A stretch of 64,000 bases of DNA, taken from Lactobacillus sp. CBA3606 (GTDB lineage Bacteria; Bacillota; Bacilli; Lactobacillales; Lactobacillaceae). The notes under the pieces were generated by a model that saw only the letters and a list, made by a program, of their open reading frames with translations, ran no database searches and had not been told where the DNA came from. Below are positions 36,952 through 46,129 of this stretch, in pieces. The translations under genes and the position numbers were made by a program. Numbering within the stretch: the first letter of the stretch is position 1; each line of letters starts with the position of its first letter. The stretch covers positions 1,240,001-1,304,000 of the forward strand of contig NZ_CP027194.1 of NCBI RefSeq assembly GCF_002970935.1, given 5' to 3'.

Positions 36952-37553
36952 AGTTTAACGTGCCTCCAATCCAGAAATTCGCGATAAATACCGCGGGCCA
37001 ATTGGGAGTAAGTGAAGACATTGTAATACAACGCGATGACCAGCACATAAAACACTAACCGACCAATCACAGAATGCGCTAAAAAGAACGTGTCACCCCC
37101 GCCAAAATGCACAATGGTGATCACGACAATCAACCGTAAAACGTTGATTAAATAAATGTAAACCACACCAAATAACGCATAGAACACTTTTTCTTTCCGT
37201 TGATACATCGGGAAGAAAACGACTAAGGCCACAAAGGCACAGGTTTCAATAATGCCGGAACATTCATAGTCAATCGACATGATGACTGGATTGTGCCCAT
37301 TAGTGATATAAACCAGGCCCGACTTAAACATGACGTTACACCAGTGTGTCACAAACGCAAAGCCATTGACACCATGAATCACGGCGTGCGTAAATAGCCA
37401 GACCCAATAGGGGCGACTTAACGCTGATAAAATAAAGAAAAGTCCGGCGCTGCCGACAATAAAGAAGAAAGCAGACAACCGGGCTCGCTGTAGCACTGAT
37501 AGCACGTACAGCCATACTACCGTTCCCAGTAGGATATATACGTTCATTAACAT
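36948..37553 (-). CDS. xrtG: Exosortase family protein XrtG
   Basis: Integral membrane transpeptidase-like protein of 201 residues with about six helices. The exosortase/archaeosortase active site is present: Cys98 in IDYECSGIIE, Arg140 in INVLRLIV and His160 in LAHSVIGR. Exosortases process C-terminal sorting signals; the substrate here is probably the Firmicu-CTERM protein encoded 41 bases upstream. Gram-positive exosortases are rare and XrtG is the type seen in Firmicutes. Confidence 0.9.
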   Translation of the reverse strand: MLMNVYILLGTVVWLYVLSVLQRARLSAFFFIVGSAGLFFILSALSRPYWVWLFTHAVIHGVNGFAFVTHWCNVMFKSGLVYITNGHNPVIMSIDYECSGIIETCAFVALVVFFPMYQRKEKVFYALFGVVYIYLINVLRLIVVITIVHFGGGDTFFLAHSVIGRLVFYVLVIALYYNVFTYSQLARGIYREFLDWRHVKL

Positions 37554-37594
37554 CAGTCCTATATCATATTACTTGTTAAAATTTTTCATTAACC

Positions 37595-38902
37595 TTATTT
37601 ACTACTAATCCGAGGTCCTTGGCCCTTGAAGCCATTTTTCTTGAATTTAACATAACCAATACCTGCGATGAAGACCCCAATCCCAGATAACAAGATTGGT
37701 CCCGTTGACCCACCGGCGACGGTGACTTTTTCATTACCAATATTCGGATTATACATGGTAATCGTTTGGCCGGTCATCGTTGAGATATTAAACTTACTAA
37801 GGTTGACCTTAAACTCGGCAATACTATGGCTACCATCATTTGAGACGTATCCGGTCCCAACAGTACCATATTGGCTGCCTTCATTCCACTTACCACCAGT
37901 GAAACTAACCGCCTTCGACTCACCTGAGCTAACGTTGCTAGGGATATCTTTAGACCAGACGTAGTACTTCTGACCACCGATATCAAAGTTATAATCACCA
38001 TAGCCAGGGACAGTGCCATACTTCATTTTGACATAAACATAGACATAGTTACCGTCACTGACCATCGCCGTGTAACCGTTGTAACCTTCTGTCAAAGTCA
38101 TGTTTTTCCAATCGGAAAACTTGCCATCAATGCTAATATTCGCATTATCATTGTCATTATTGGCGTTGGCATCGGTTGTCGTCGTGTCTTTAGAGCTTGA
38201 GTCACTCTTATCCGTAACAACCCCGGCACTCGACGTACTGCTAGTGCTGCTGGCACTGGTTGTACTTGTGCTACTTGAGGCAGTACTGCTGGTACTACTA
38301 CTACTGTTAGCGGCACTACTGCTATTAGTTGAGGCTGCCACTGAGGCAACGGTTGTCGTCACAGCAGAACTCCCAATGTTAGGGTTAGTCATCGCAACTT
38401 TTTCACCCGCTGTTAAATCAGAAATATCAAACTTACTGAGATCGACCTTAAATTCGGCAAAATTATTTTTACCATCATTATAAACATAGCCGGTCCCAAC
38501 TGTACCGTATTGCGTGCCCTCGTTCCATTTACCACCAGTAAAGGTCACTTGTTTGGTATCACCCGAACTCAGGCTGCTAGGAATATTATTAGACCAAACG
38601 TAATACTGCTTGCCACCGATGGTAAAGTTATAGTCCCCATAACCTGGGACATTACCATTCTTCATCTTAACGTAGACATTAACTGATTGCCCATCACTGA
38701 CCATGGCGGTATAACCGTTATAGCCTTCTGTTAAGCTAACACCCGACCAATCCGAAAACTTCCCATCAATGGAAACGTTCGAACTGGTACTGTTAGCACT
38801 AGTTGTGGCAGCTGCACTTGCGCTTGTGGGCGTCATCAAAGTGACCGTACTAGTTAACCCTAGCATGGCTGCACCTACCATCATTACTGTTCGTAATTTC
38901 AT
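37595..38902 (-). CDS. Secreted protein with two CBM9/DOMON-like repeats and Firmicu-CTERM sorting signal
   Basis: 435 residues. Signal peptide to about residue 32 (SASA). Two homologous domains follow, at about 43-190 and 254-398, each starting ISIDGKFSDW and containing LTEGYNGYTAMVSDG, VPGYGDYNF and GGKWNEG-QYGTVGTGY; IDGxxxDW is common in carbohydrate-binding CBM9/DOMON-like sandwiches. They are joined by a Ser/Thr/Asp-rich linker. The C-terminus has the tripartite pattern of Firmicu-CTERM: GGSTGPILL, a hydrophobic helix and a basic tail. First gene of the xrtG operon and the likely exosortase substrate. GGAGGG eleven bases before ATG. Confidence 0.88.
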   Translation of the reverse strand: MKLRTVMMVGAAMLGLTSTVTLMTPTSASAAATTSANSTSSNVSIDGKFSDWSGVSLTEGYNGYTAMVSDGQSVNVYVKMKNGNVPGYGDYNFTIGGKQYYVWSNNIPSSLSSGDTKQVTFTGGKWNEGTQYGTVGTGYVYNDGKNNFAEFKVDLSKFDISDLTAGEKVAMTNPNIGSSAVTTTVASVAASTNSSSAANSSSSTSSTASSSTSTTSASSTSSTSSAGVVTDKSDSSSKDTTTTDANANNDNDNANISIDGKFSDWKNMTLTEGYNGYTAMVSDGNYVYVYVKMKYGTVPGYGDYNFDIGGQKYYVWSKDIPSNVSSGESKAVSFTGGKWNEGSQYGTVGTGYVSNDGSHSIAEFKVNLSKFNISTMTGQTITMYNPNIGNEKVTVAGGSTGPILLSGIGVFIAGIGYVKFKKNGFKGQGPRISSK

Positions 38903-38957
38903 ACTGTCAGCTTCCCTCCAAAAAAACTAATTTAGCTTTTAAAGCTTGAATCATTCA

Positions 38958-39001
38958 CGTTAAACCGTTTTAACGGTTTAACTATCTTAACGTTTTACTA
39001 T
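38958..39001. promoter_or_regulatory. Palindrome and direct repeats in the XrtG operon promoter region
   Basis: Arms GTTAAACCGTT / AACGGTTTAAC around TT (38958-38981) form a 24-bp palindrome. Overlapping it, TTAACGGTTTAACTATC (38969-38985) is followed directly by TTAACGTTTTACTATC, a 17-bp-period direct repeat. Likely a regulator binding region for the operon; the regulator is unknown. Confidence 0.5.
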
Positions 39002-39120
39002 CTTTGCTATGCTAACATAAATTTTAGTATTTTAACATAGTTAATTAGCCTTACCGCTACAGTTCATTATACTAGCTTCTGTCCAAATTGGCGAACAATA
39101 GTTTTGATAATTGGCAGAAC

Positions 39121-39150
39121 TTGCGTCAGCGCCTGAATGGTCGCTATAAT
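39121..39150 (+). promoter_or_regulatory. Promoter of def-apbE
   Basis: TTGCGT (39121-39126), 18 bases, TATAAT (39145-39150), 33 bases before the start codon. Confidence 0.5.
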
Positions 39151-39183
39151 AGCTTTAAAAGTAATCGCTTTAGGAGGCTTTTC

Positions 39184-39594
39184 ATGATTAAACCCATCGT
39201 ATATGACCCAACTGCTTTAACCCAACCGGCGGTGCCTGCCAAGCCAACTGATTTAGCCGTCGTGACTGATTTATTGGATACCCTCCAAGCCCATACCGCT
39301 GATTGTGTGGGCTTGGCCGCCAACATGATTGGCGTCAATAAACAAATTATTGTCGTCCAAATGGGCCCCTTTGCCATGGCCCTGCTTAATCCAGTTATGC
39401 TTAGCCATAGCGGCACCTACACAACTAGTGAAGGTTGCTTATCTTTGACCGGCGAGCGACCAACGACCCGTTATCATCAAATTACCGTTAAATTTCGAGA
39501 CCGACAGTTCAAGCCCCAGCAACAAACTTTTAATGACTTCACAGCTGAAATCATTCAACACGAAATTGACCATTGTGCTGGTATCTTAATCTAA
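39184..39594 (+). CDS. def: Peptide deformylase family protein
   Basis: Removes the formyl group from nascent proteins. 136 residues with the three motifs: CVGLAANMIG (motif 1, where the usual Gln of GxGxAAxQ is replaced), EGCLS (metal Cys) and QHEIDH (metal His and catalytic Glu). The start is fixed by AGGAGG six bases before ATG 39184. It is shorter than the housekeeping enzyme of lactobacilli, so it may be the second, Def2-like copy. Followed by apbE after 18 bases. Confidence 0.85.
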   Translation: MIKPIVYDPTALTQPAVPAKPTDLAVVTDLLDTLQAHTADCVGLAANMIGVNKQIIVVQMGPFAMALLNPVMLSHSGTYTTSEGCLSLTGERPTTRYHQITVKFRDRQFKPQQQTFNDFTAEIIQHEIDHCAGILI

Positions 39595-39612
39595 ATCGTT
39601 AGGACCGATTCG

Positions 39613-40617
39613 ATGACCACTTTAAACTTTGACGGCCAGGCCGCCATTCCACAGCTGGCAACTCAGCGCCAGCATCAAACTCACTACGCCCTTGGCACCA
39701 GTATTGACTTAACCCTCTTTGGTAAAGCACCTAACCAGGCCCTGACCAATGCTTGTGCGCTAATCGACCAATATGAAGACCAGTTGACTATCAACCGCGC
39801 CTCATCCGAAGTCATTGCCATTAACCAAGCAGCGGGCCAGCATCCGGTGCAAGTTAGTGCTGCGACTTACACCCTAGTTAAGCACGCCATTCAGCTCAGC
39901 CAACAGCACTTTGGCTTTAATGCCTTGATTGGCCCGCTAGTTAAACTCTGGGAGATTGGCTTTACTGATGCGCATGTCCCAACGCCAGCAGCAATCACTG
40001 CCCAACTTGCTTTGGTCGATCCGACCCAAGCTACTTATGATGATCAAGCCTACAGTATCTATCTCCATCAACCCGGGATGCAGCTTGATTTAGGTGGGAT
40101 TGCTAAGGGTTATATCGCCGATCGGATTCAAGACTACTGGCAAGCCTTAGGTCAGCGGGCTGGGATGATTAACCTAGGCGGCAACCTCCTAATGGTTGGC
40201 GCCTCACCACTACACGCTGATGGTCAATGGCGGGTTGGCATTCAAAATCCGTTAACGCCGCGTGGCAATGCAATTGCCAGCGTCACGATTGGCCCCTGTT
40301 CAGCAGTGACCAGTGGCATTTATGAACGGCATTTAGAAGTGGACGGCCACTCCTACCATCATATCTTAGACGCCAAGACTGGCTACCCTCGTGAAAATAA
40401 CTTACTGAGTGTCACGGTTTTTTCAAAAGCTTCTATTGATGGTGAGATTGAAACGACCCGCTTGTTTTTTGCCGGCCAACCACACCCTGATTGGGGCGTG
40501 GCACGTGACGATCTCTATGGCGCCATTTTTGTCACTAAAGATCGCCAGCTTCAGCTTGTGGGGCTAGCCCCTGAAGCAGTGACATTATTAGATGAGACGT
40601 TTACTATTGCGCCTTAA
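39613..40617 (+). CDS. apbE: FAD:protein FMN transferase ApbE
   Basis: Attaches FMN covalently to Thr/Ser of target flavoproteins outside the membrane or in the cytoplasm. 334 residues with QLDLGGIAKGYIADRI, GNLLMVG, HHILDAKTGYPRENN and the Mg-binding SIDGEIETT. No signal peptide or lipobox is visible. The target is not in the window; fumarate-reductase-like or extracellular electron transfer flavoproteins are typical in lactobacilli. Probably co-transcribed with def, ending at a strong terminator. Confidence 0.92.
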   Translation: MTTLNFDGQAAIPQLATQRQHQTHYALGTSIDLTLFGKAPNQALTNACALIDQYEDQLTINRASSEVIAINQAAGQHPVQVSAATYTLVKHAIQLSQQHFGFNALIGPLVKLWEIGFTDAHVPTPAAITAQLALVDPTQATYDDQAYSIYLHQPGMQLDLGGIAKGYIADRIQDYWQALGQRAGMINLGGNLLMVGASPLHADGQWRVGIQNPLTPRGNAIASVTIGPCSAVTSGIYERHLEVDGHSYHHILDAKTGYPRENNLLSVTVFSKASIDGEIETTRLFFAGQPHPDWGVARDDLYGAIFVTKDRQLQLVGLAPEAVTLLDETFTIAP

Positions 40618-40629
40618 CTGTTCCAAATT

Positions 40630-40661
40630 AAAAACCAACCATGACTTCTGGTTGGTTTTTT
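40630..40661. terminator. Terminator after apbE
   Basis: Arms AAAAACCAACCA / TGGTTGGTTTTTT. Its reverse complement recurs with one mismatch at 42105-42136. Confidence 0.9.
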
Positions 40662-40693
40662 TGATCTCTGACTGCTTATTTTTAAGTCGTTTT

Positions 40694-41878
40694 TTAATTA
40701 GCCTTAACAAATCTATTGCCAAATATAAGTCCAAACAACGCAATGGTGATAATTAACAAACCACAAACGACAAATACTTCAGCTGGAGAAAGCCCATTTG
40801 CAATGACCGGAGAAACCACAATACCGGCTAATTGGGCAATTGAATTCACCATTAGGGTTAGCCCTGACAATCTACTCGACTGCGACTTAGTCACTAACTT
40901 TTGTCGACGAATTTCCGCTGACATAATTATTCCGGGCGCCAGCAATCCTGCCAAAGTAACAATAATAAGCAATTCAGCAATAGTTGTGATGAAGACTACC
41001 ATACAAAGTAGCAGTCCGAAAATAAACATACTGATTAAATTCAAGGTCAACAAATTCACTTTATTAATCAGTCTAAGCACGATTAGTGACCCAATCGTCC
41101 CACCAATCCCCATTAGCGCAACAAAGACTGCTTGGATGTATGACTTATTGGTAAATGTTCTTATCAAAATTCCGGAACTAGTATCGATAGCGTTTAAAGA
41201 AAATAAAAACGTAAAGACTATGATAAAAATATAGAGCAATTCGCCTTGACTAAAGATTAGCTTAACGACCTCGAATCGATTCAATGTTTTTTTATTCTCA
41301 ACCTTTGCCTGGCGACGAGTTGTTGCTTCTTTCACCCGTAGTAATACCGCCGACCCCACAAATAAGACCGTTGCAACTAAGAATAGATTCTTGTTGGTTG
41401 TAAAGAAAGAGATACCAGCCGCGATTGATGGTCCGATTATTTTAATAATATCCGCTAACATGTAATAAATTCCTAATATATCAAAGCCATCATCATTATC
41501 AGATAAATTTCGGATGACACCAATCATGCCAGGCTCTTCAGCTGATAATACGGCATTTAACACAAACGCTAAAATAATCATCTGGATGGTACCCTGACTA
41601 AAATAACAAATAACGGCAACCAAGGCTGCAAACAGTCGACCTATTTTCACAACCAGGACCCGACTCTTCACCCGATCCAAGTATGTCCCTAAAAAACTCG
41701 GTAGTATAATTCTGGGTAAAAGCGCCGCACAGTATAAGGCAGAAACGCCGGTAATAGTCGCATTATATCTAAATATGATGATCATCTGAATGCCCAAGGT
41801 TACGCACCACGTTGCAACGCCACTAAATAGTTGTGATATAACGATTTGCATCACATTACGATTTTTAAATGATGCCAT
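40694..41878 (-). CDS. MFS transporter
   Basis: 394 residues, about twelve membrane helices, with the MFS loop 2-3 pattern GTYLDRVKSRVLVVKIGR after helix 2. It resembles the macrolide-efflux-like branch of MFS proteins but the substrate cannot be told. It is visibly AT-richer than its neighbours apbE and lepA and is framed by inverted, nearly identical terminators, both of which suggest recent acquisition. No regulator gene is adjacent. Confidence 0.82.
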   Translation of the reverse strand: MASFKNRNVMQIVISQLFSGVATWCVTLGIQMIIIFRYNATITGVSALYCAALLPRIILPSFLGTYLDRVKSRVLVVKIGRLFAALVAVICYFSQGTIQMIILAFVLNAVLSAEEPGMIGVIRNLSDNDDGFDILGIYYMLADIIKIIGPSIAAGISFFTTNKNLFLVATVLFVGSAVLLRVKEATTRRQAKVENKKTLNRFEVVKLIFSQGELLYIFIIVFTFLFSLNAIDTSSGILIRTFTNKSYIQAVFVALMGIGGTIGSLIVLRLINKVNLLTLNLISMFIFGLLLCMVVFITTIAELLIIVTLAGLLAPGIIMSAEIRRQKLVTKSQSSRLSGLTLMVNSIAQLAGIVVSPVIANGLSPAEVFVVCGLLIITIALFGLIFGNRFVKAN

Positions 41879-42104
41879 TTTCCACCTACTTTGATCATAT
41901 TATTGCCGTCAAAATCAGTTACAATCGCCTGCTTGATATTAAATGGGGGGACTGCTTTGAATTTCTCTCCCTGACTAACAAGATTATAGCACAATTAGAA
42001 TAGTTAAATATTGATTAATTTTAAGATAGTATTCAACTAATATAAAGTGTTATCTTGATACACCATGGTTTAGCTTAATGATCGACTAACTGAAACTATA
42101 AACA

Positions 42105-42136
42105 AAAAAACCAACCAGAAGTCGTGGTTGGTTTTT
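42105..42136. terminator. Terminator after the lepA-like gene
   Basis: Hairpin ACCAACCA / TGGTTGGT with A and T runs; inverted near-copy (31 of 32 bases) of 40630-40661. Confidence 0.9.
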
Positions 42137-42149
42137 GACTATATTATAT

Positions 42150-43946
42150 TTATAACGATAAATCTAAAATCGCATTAAAGACATCCTGTGATAAAACAAG
42201 CTCACTATGTGCGGCCTGCCGCTTATTCACACTCTGTCGGCGTAATAGTGCTTGCTTCTTCGACGTGCTGCGTTTTTCGCCATTCGCAGCAGCGTTCTTC
42301 CGTAACGGTGGAATATTGACTCGGGCCAACGGCTTACCTTCAACAACCGCCTGGGCTGGCATCGGGTAAAGTTTCCGTGGCACAGTGAATTTGAGCTTTT
42401 CGACTAACTTTTGTGTCATCACTGGTGCATCTTCACGGTGCACGACGAAAGATAACGCATCGACTTTGGCATAATTGATATGCACCTCAACTTTGACCAC
42501 ATCCGCTAAGTCATAACCATCAAAAGTCGTTGTCAACGTGGCGTAACCATGGGTAATCGACTTAAGACTATTGAAGAAGTCATAAGCAATTTCCGAAACG
42601 GGAATCCGATAATGTAATTCGACCAAGTCACCTTGATTTTGCATGGTTAGCAATTGGCCTTTATGCGAATCACCCAATTTCATCACCGCCCCGACTGTCG
42701 CCGTTGGTGTGGTAATCGTCGCTTTGGCAAAAGGTTCTTCGACCATGTCAATTTGGGCAAAATCAGGAAAATTAATCGGGTTATTCACAATCAGTGGCTG
42801 ATTGGTTTGCTTTAAATGGACCCGATAAGTCACATTGGGCGCCGTGGTTAATACCGCGAGACCATACTCATCTTGCAAGCGTTCCCGAATAATTTGCAAA
42901 TGGAAAATTCCGAGAAAACCACACCGGAACCCTTGACCGAGGGCTTCTGACGTTTCAGCTTGATAATGAAACGATGAATCGTTTAACGCCAACTTTTCAA
43001 TCGCTAACTGCAAGTCACGATATTGTTGGTCTTTTGGATAAAAGCCAGCAAAGACCATGGATTCGGCCGGTTCATACCCTGGATAAGGGGTCGTCGTCGG
43101 GGTTGCCTGACTGGTTAATGTATCCCCGACCCGTAGTAATTGTGGGTCTTTTAAGCCCGTAACCACGTAACCCACTTCGCCCACAGTTAACGTTTTAGTC
43201 GCTGTCATTCCCGGTGTAAATGTGCCGACCTCTTTATTGGTTAGCTTAGTTTGCTTCGCCATCAATAAATTATCAGTCGCCGCTTTTAACGTCCCATCCG
43301 CCACACGCACATAGGCAATGATGCCCTTGAACGGATCATAAAGCGAATCGAAAACCAAGGCTTTTAACGGTGCCGTGGCTGAGCCACTAGGGGCCGGAAA
43401 GACGGTTTTGATTGCCGCTAACACTGCCGGCACCCCTTGCCCGGTCTTGGCTGAAATTTGTAACGGTTCAACCGTTGCAAACTGGGAATCTAACTGGCGA
43501 ATCTGAGCGATTGTGCCGGCGACATCCGCCGCAGCACTATCAATCTTATTAATCACTGGCAAGATAGCTAAACCATTTTGCTTCGCCAACCGGAAGTTAG
43601 CCACGGTTTGGGCTTGCACTCCCTGAGTCGCATCAACTAATAAAATAGCGCCATCGCTGGCCGCCAAGCTTTTAGAGACTTCGTATGAAAAATCAACGTG
43701 TCCCGGTGTATCAATTAAATTATATTCATATTCCTGACCATCATCAGCCGTATAAAAATTCCGTACAGTACGCGATTTAACGGTCACCCCATGGGCTTGT
43801 TCAACCGCCATATCATCTAATAATTGTGCCTGGCTATCACGTTGACTAACCGTTTGCGTTAACGCCATAATGCGATCAGCCAAGGTTGATTTGCCATGAT
43901 CAATATGGGCAATAATGGCAAAGTTACGAATGTATTCTGCTTTCAA
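42150..43946 (-). CDS. lepA: EF4/LepA-family translational GTPase (probable second LepA)
   Basis: About 598 residues. GTPase motifs AHIDHGKSTLAD (P-loop), DTPGHVDF and NKIDS; the LepA C-terminal domain is recognisable (LGQGFRCGFLGIFHLQIIRERL ... KLYPMPAQAVVEGKPLARVNIPPLRKNAAANG). EF4 acts on stalled or stressed ribosomes. The effector region reads DDMAVEQAHGVTVK where housekeeping LepA has MDLERERGITIK, so this is probably the divergent paralogue of lactobacilli. TTG at 43946 is chosen: AGGAAGG lies five bases before it, inside the longer frame from 43964. Confidence 0.88.
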   Translation of the reverse strand: MKAEYIRNFAIIAHIDHGKSTLADRIMALTQTVSQRDSQAQLLDDMAVEQAHGVTVKSRTVRNFYTADDGQEYEYNLIDTPGHVDFSYEVSKSLAASDGAILLVDATQGVQAQTVANFRLAKQNGLAILPVINKIDSAAADVAGTIAQIRQLDSQFATVEPLQISAKTGQGVPAVLAAIKTVFPAPSGSATAPLKALVFDSLYDPFKGIIAYVRVADGTLKAATDNLLMAKQTKLTNKEVGTFTPGMTATKTLTVGEVGYVVTGLKDPQLLRVGDTLTSQATPTTTPYPGYEPAESMVFAGFYPKDQQYRDLQLAIEKLALNDSSFHYQAETSEALGQGFRCGFLGIFHLQIIRERLQDEYGLAVLTTAPNVTYRVHLKQTNQPLIVNNPINFPDFAQIDMVEEPFAKATITTPTATVGAVMKLGDSHKGQLLTMQNQGDLVELHYRIPVSEIAYDFFNSLKSITHGYATLTTTFDGYDLADVVKVEVHINYAKVDALSFVVHREDAPVMTQKLVEKLKFTVPRKLYPMPAQAVVEGKPLARVNIPPLRKNAAANGEKRSTSKKQALLRRQSVNKRQAAHSELVLSQDVFNAILDLSL

Positions 43947-43991
43947 ATTAACCTTCCTTTTCAAAAGTCACCCTTCATCGGTGACTTGATT

Positions 43992-45008
43992 CTACGCTTG
44001 CGGCTCAACCGGTGGTAACGTGGCTTCAATCCGGTCAATAATTGCCCGCACTTCATCGGTCGTTTGGGTTTGCATTAAATCATTACGCAGTTCCGCAGCG
44101 TGTCGCATGCCGCGCACATAAATCTTGAAAAAACGTTGTAATGGTACAAAATGGCCCTGCAACCCCATCGCCACGAATTGATCATGTAAGTCTAACTGAT
44201 AGCGTAATAACGCCAATAACTCATGGGCGGAATGCGGCCGTGGCTGAGCTTCAAAGGCAAAGGGATTGGTAAAAATACCGCGACCAATCATGACCCCATC
44301 CACGCCTGGATGCTGTTGTGCCAAAGTTAGACCAGCTTGGTAATCAGCGATATCACCATTGATTTGTAACAATGTCGCCGGTGCCAAAGTATCTCGCATC
44401 TGAATCAAATTATCAATTAATTCATAATGGGCCGGGACCTTACTCATCTCTGCACGTGTCCGCACATGTACCGTTAAGACTGGTACTTGTTGTTTTAATA
44501 AAAAGGGAATCCAAGTTTCATACTCTGACAAGTCACTAAAACCCAATCGTGTTTTCACACTCACTGGCAAGTCCGCTTGCCGCGCGCCTTCAATCACGGC
44601 CTTGGCCGTATCAAAGTGCCGAATGAGATCACTGCCGCTATGATTTTTGATCACTGCAATGTCTGGACAGCCCATATTCAAGTCAATCGCTTGATACCCT
44701 TGCCGCTGGACTTCCTGGGCCGCATTAGCGAAATCACCGCCTGCATTGCCCCAAAGTTGGACAATTGGTTTGGGCGTTTCACTGGGATCAATATACAAGC
44801 GTCCTTGCGTCGTTGCCTTGGCTTTGGGATGGGTCATACTCAACGCATTCGTAAATTCAGTATAAAAGTTATCCGGTGCGGCGGCCCGCATGATGACCCG
44901 CCGAAAAACGGACCCCGTGACGGCCTCCATCGGGGCTAAACTAAAGAATGGTCGTGCTTCTTGTCGTGCTTTGGTGGCAATGCGCTGCCAGTACGCTGAC
45001 TGCGTCAC
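43992..45008 (-). CDS. dus: tRNA-dihydrouridine synthase
   Basis: FMN enzyme reducing uridine in the D-loop of tRNA. About 338 residues with LAPMEAVTGSVFRRV at the FMN site, QLWGNAGGDFANAA, IDLNMGCPDIAVIKNHSGSDLI containing the catalytic Cys, and MIGRGIFTNPFAF. GGAG lies seven bases before the GTG at 45008; ATGs at 45014 and 45017 and a TTG at 45023 are in frame but too close to or within the site. Stands upstream of lepA on the same strand, 45 bases apart. Confidence 0.92.
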   Translation of the reverse strand: MTQSAYWQRIATKARQEARPFFSLAPMEAVTGSVFRRVIMRAAAPDNFYTEFTNALSMTHPKAKATTQGRLYIDPSETPKPIVQLWGNAGGDFANAAQEVQRQGYQAIDLNMGCPDIAVIKNHSGSDLIRHFDTAKAVIEGARQADLPVSVKTRLGFSDLSEYETWIPFLLKQQVPVLTVHVRTRAEMSKVPAHYELIDNLIQMRDTLAPATLLQINGDIADYQAGLTLAQQHPGVDGVMIGRGIFTNPFAFEAQPRPHSAHELLALLRYQLDLHDQFVAMGLQGHFVPLQRFFKIYVRGMRHAAELRNDLMQTQTTDEVRAIIDRIEATLPPVEPQA

Positions 45009-45188
45009 ACCCATCATCTCCAATCAATTCATTAATTTTACAAAGTTAGCTTAACTATAGCGATTTTTGGGGGGCTAACGCAAGTCTTAAGTTTAGCTTT
45101 AACGGTTAATTATGCCACAATCCGCAGACGAATCCGCCCTCCGGTGTTAAACTAAATTAATAATATGCCATTGAAAGCGGTGACTAAA

Positions 45189-46085
45189 TTGACCATTAAC
45201 GATATTCAGGCTTTTATCATGGTTTACGACTTGCGGCACATCTCAAACGCCGCTGTCGAAATGCACCTGTCACAGTCCGAACTGTCCAAACGGATGCAAG
45301 CCATTGAAAACGAATTAAACATCAAATTACTCGACACCTATAATAAACGCCGCCTGCAAATCACGCCGGCTGGTGAAGTATTCTACCATCATGCCCTTAA
45401 AATGATTCGTGATTATGAGACCATGATGCATGATCTTGCCCCTAATCGCCCCAATCAGACGAGCAAATTAACGATTGGTTCAATTCCCATTTCTGGTCAA
45501 TACAATATTGCCCAACCAATTGCCGCCTTTGGGACTAACCATCCAGAACTGACGTTAAAACTCGTGGAAGACGAAGGTAATCACGTCTTAGAACGATTAC
45601 TCGCTGGTGAGTTACAGGCGGCCATCATTCGTGATACCCAGACCAATGCCTTACAACCCACCAAGTTCCAAAAGCAACCGTTACTAACGGATGAATTAAA
45701 ACTCATCTTACCGCTTGGACATCGGCTCGCAACCCAACGGACGATTCGGATGCGTGACTTAGTTAATGAACAATTAGTCACGCTCCCACCGGGTTCCGGC
45801 GTCTATGAACCAATCATGTCGCTGTTCGCACGCCAAGGCTTAAAGCCCAATATTTTCTTTGAGAGCACTCATATCGAAACGCTATTGGGCTTGTTGCCTA
45901 ACACCGACAACGTGACGTTGCTATTCAAGCAATCAGTAACCCCATTTATGACTGATCAAGTCGTGATGCGGTCACTCGCGATTCCATACATCAGCCAACT
46001 GCACTTTGTTTATCCACAACGTGCTGGCAATGAACTAATGACGAACTTGATTGATTTTTTAGTCGCAAACCTGCAAAAAAAATAG
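45189..46085 (+). CDS. tanR: LysR-family regulator, probable gallate-responsive activator (TanR-like)
   Basis: About 298 residues: N-terminal LysR helix-turn-helix (AFIMVYDLRHISNAAVEMHLSQSELSKRMQAIE) and a C-terminal inducer domain. The genes beyond it, convergent, encode a DASS-type permease and gallate decarboxylase, the arrangement of the L. plantarum gallate locus, so regulation of these is likely. A palindromic LysR-type operator lies at the right distance before lpdC. TTG 45189 follows GCGGTGA closely; an ATG at 45165 in frame has no site. Confidence 0.8.
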   Translation: MTINDIQAFIMVYDLRHISNAAVEMHLSQSELSKRMQAIENELNIKLLDTYNKRRLQITPAGEVFYHHALKMIRDYETMMHDLAPNRPNQTSKLTIGSIPISGQYNIAQPIAAFGTNHPELTLKLVEDEGNHVLERLLAGELQAAIIRDTQTNALQPTKFQKQPLLTDELKLILPLGHRLATQRTIRMRDLVNEQLVTLPPGSGVYEPIMSLFARQGLKPNIFFESTHIETLLGLLPNTDNVTLLFKQSVTPFMTDQVVMRSLAIPYISQLHFVYPQRAGNELMTNLIDFLVANLQKK

Positions 46086-46129
46086 GTCGGCAACCAGTGA
46101 TTACACTCACTACTTGCCGACCTATTTTT
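46081..46129. terminator. Bidirectional terminator tanR / gacP
   Basis: Arms AATAGGTCGGCAA / TTGCCGACCTATT with T-run; it overlaps both stop codons. Confidence 0.9.

Noticed and set aside
40630-42136. Inverted repeats around the MFS gene as transposon ends
   Set aside because: Both repeats are good intrinsic terminators placed after apbE and lepA; there is no transposase or target duplication.
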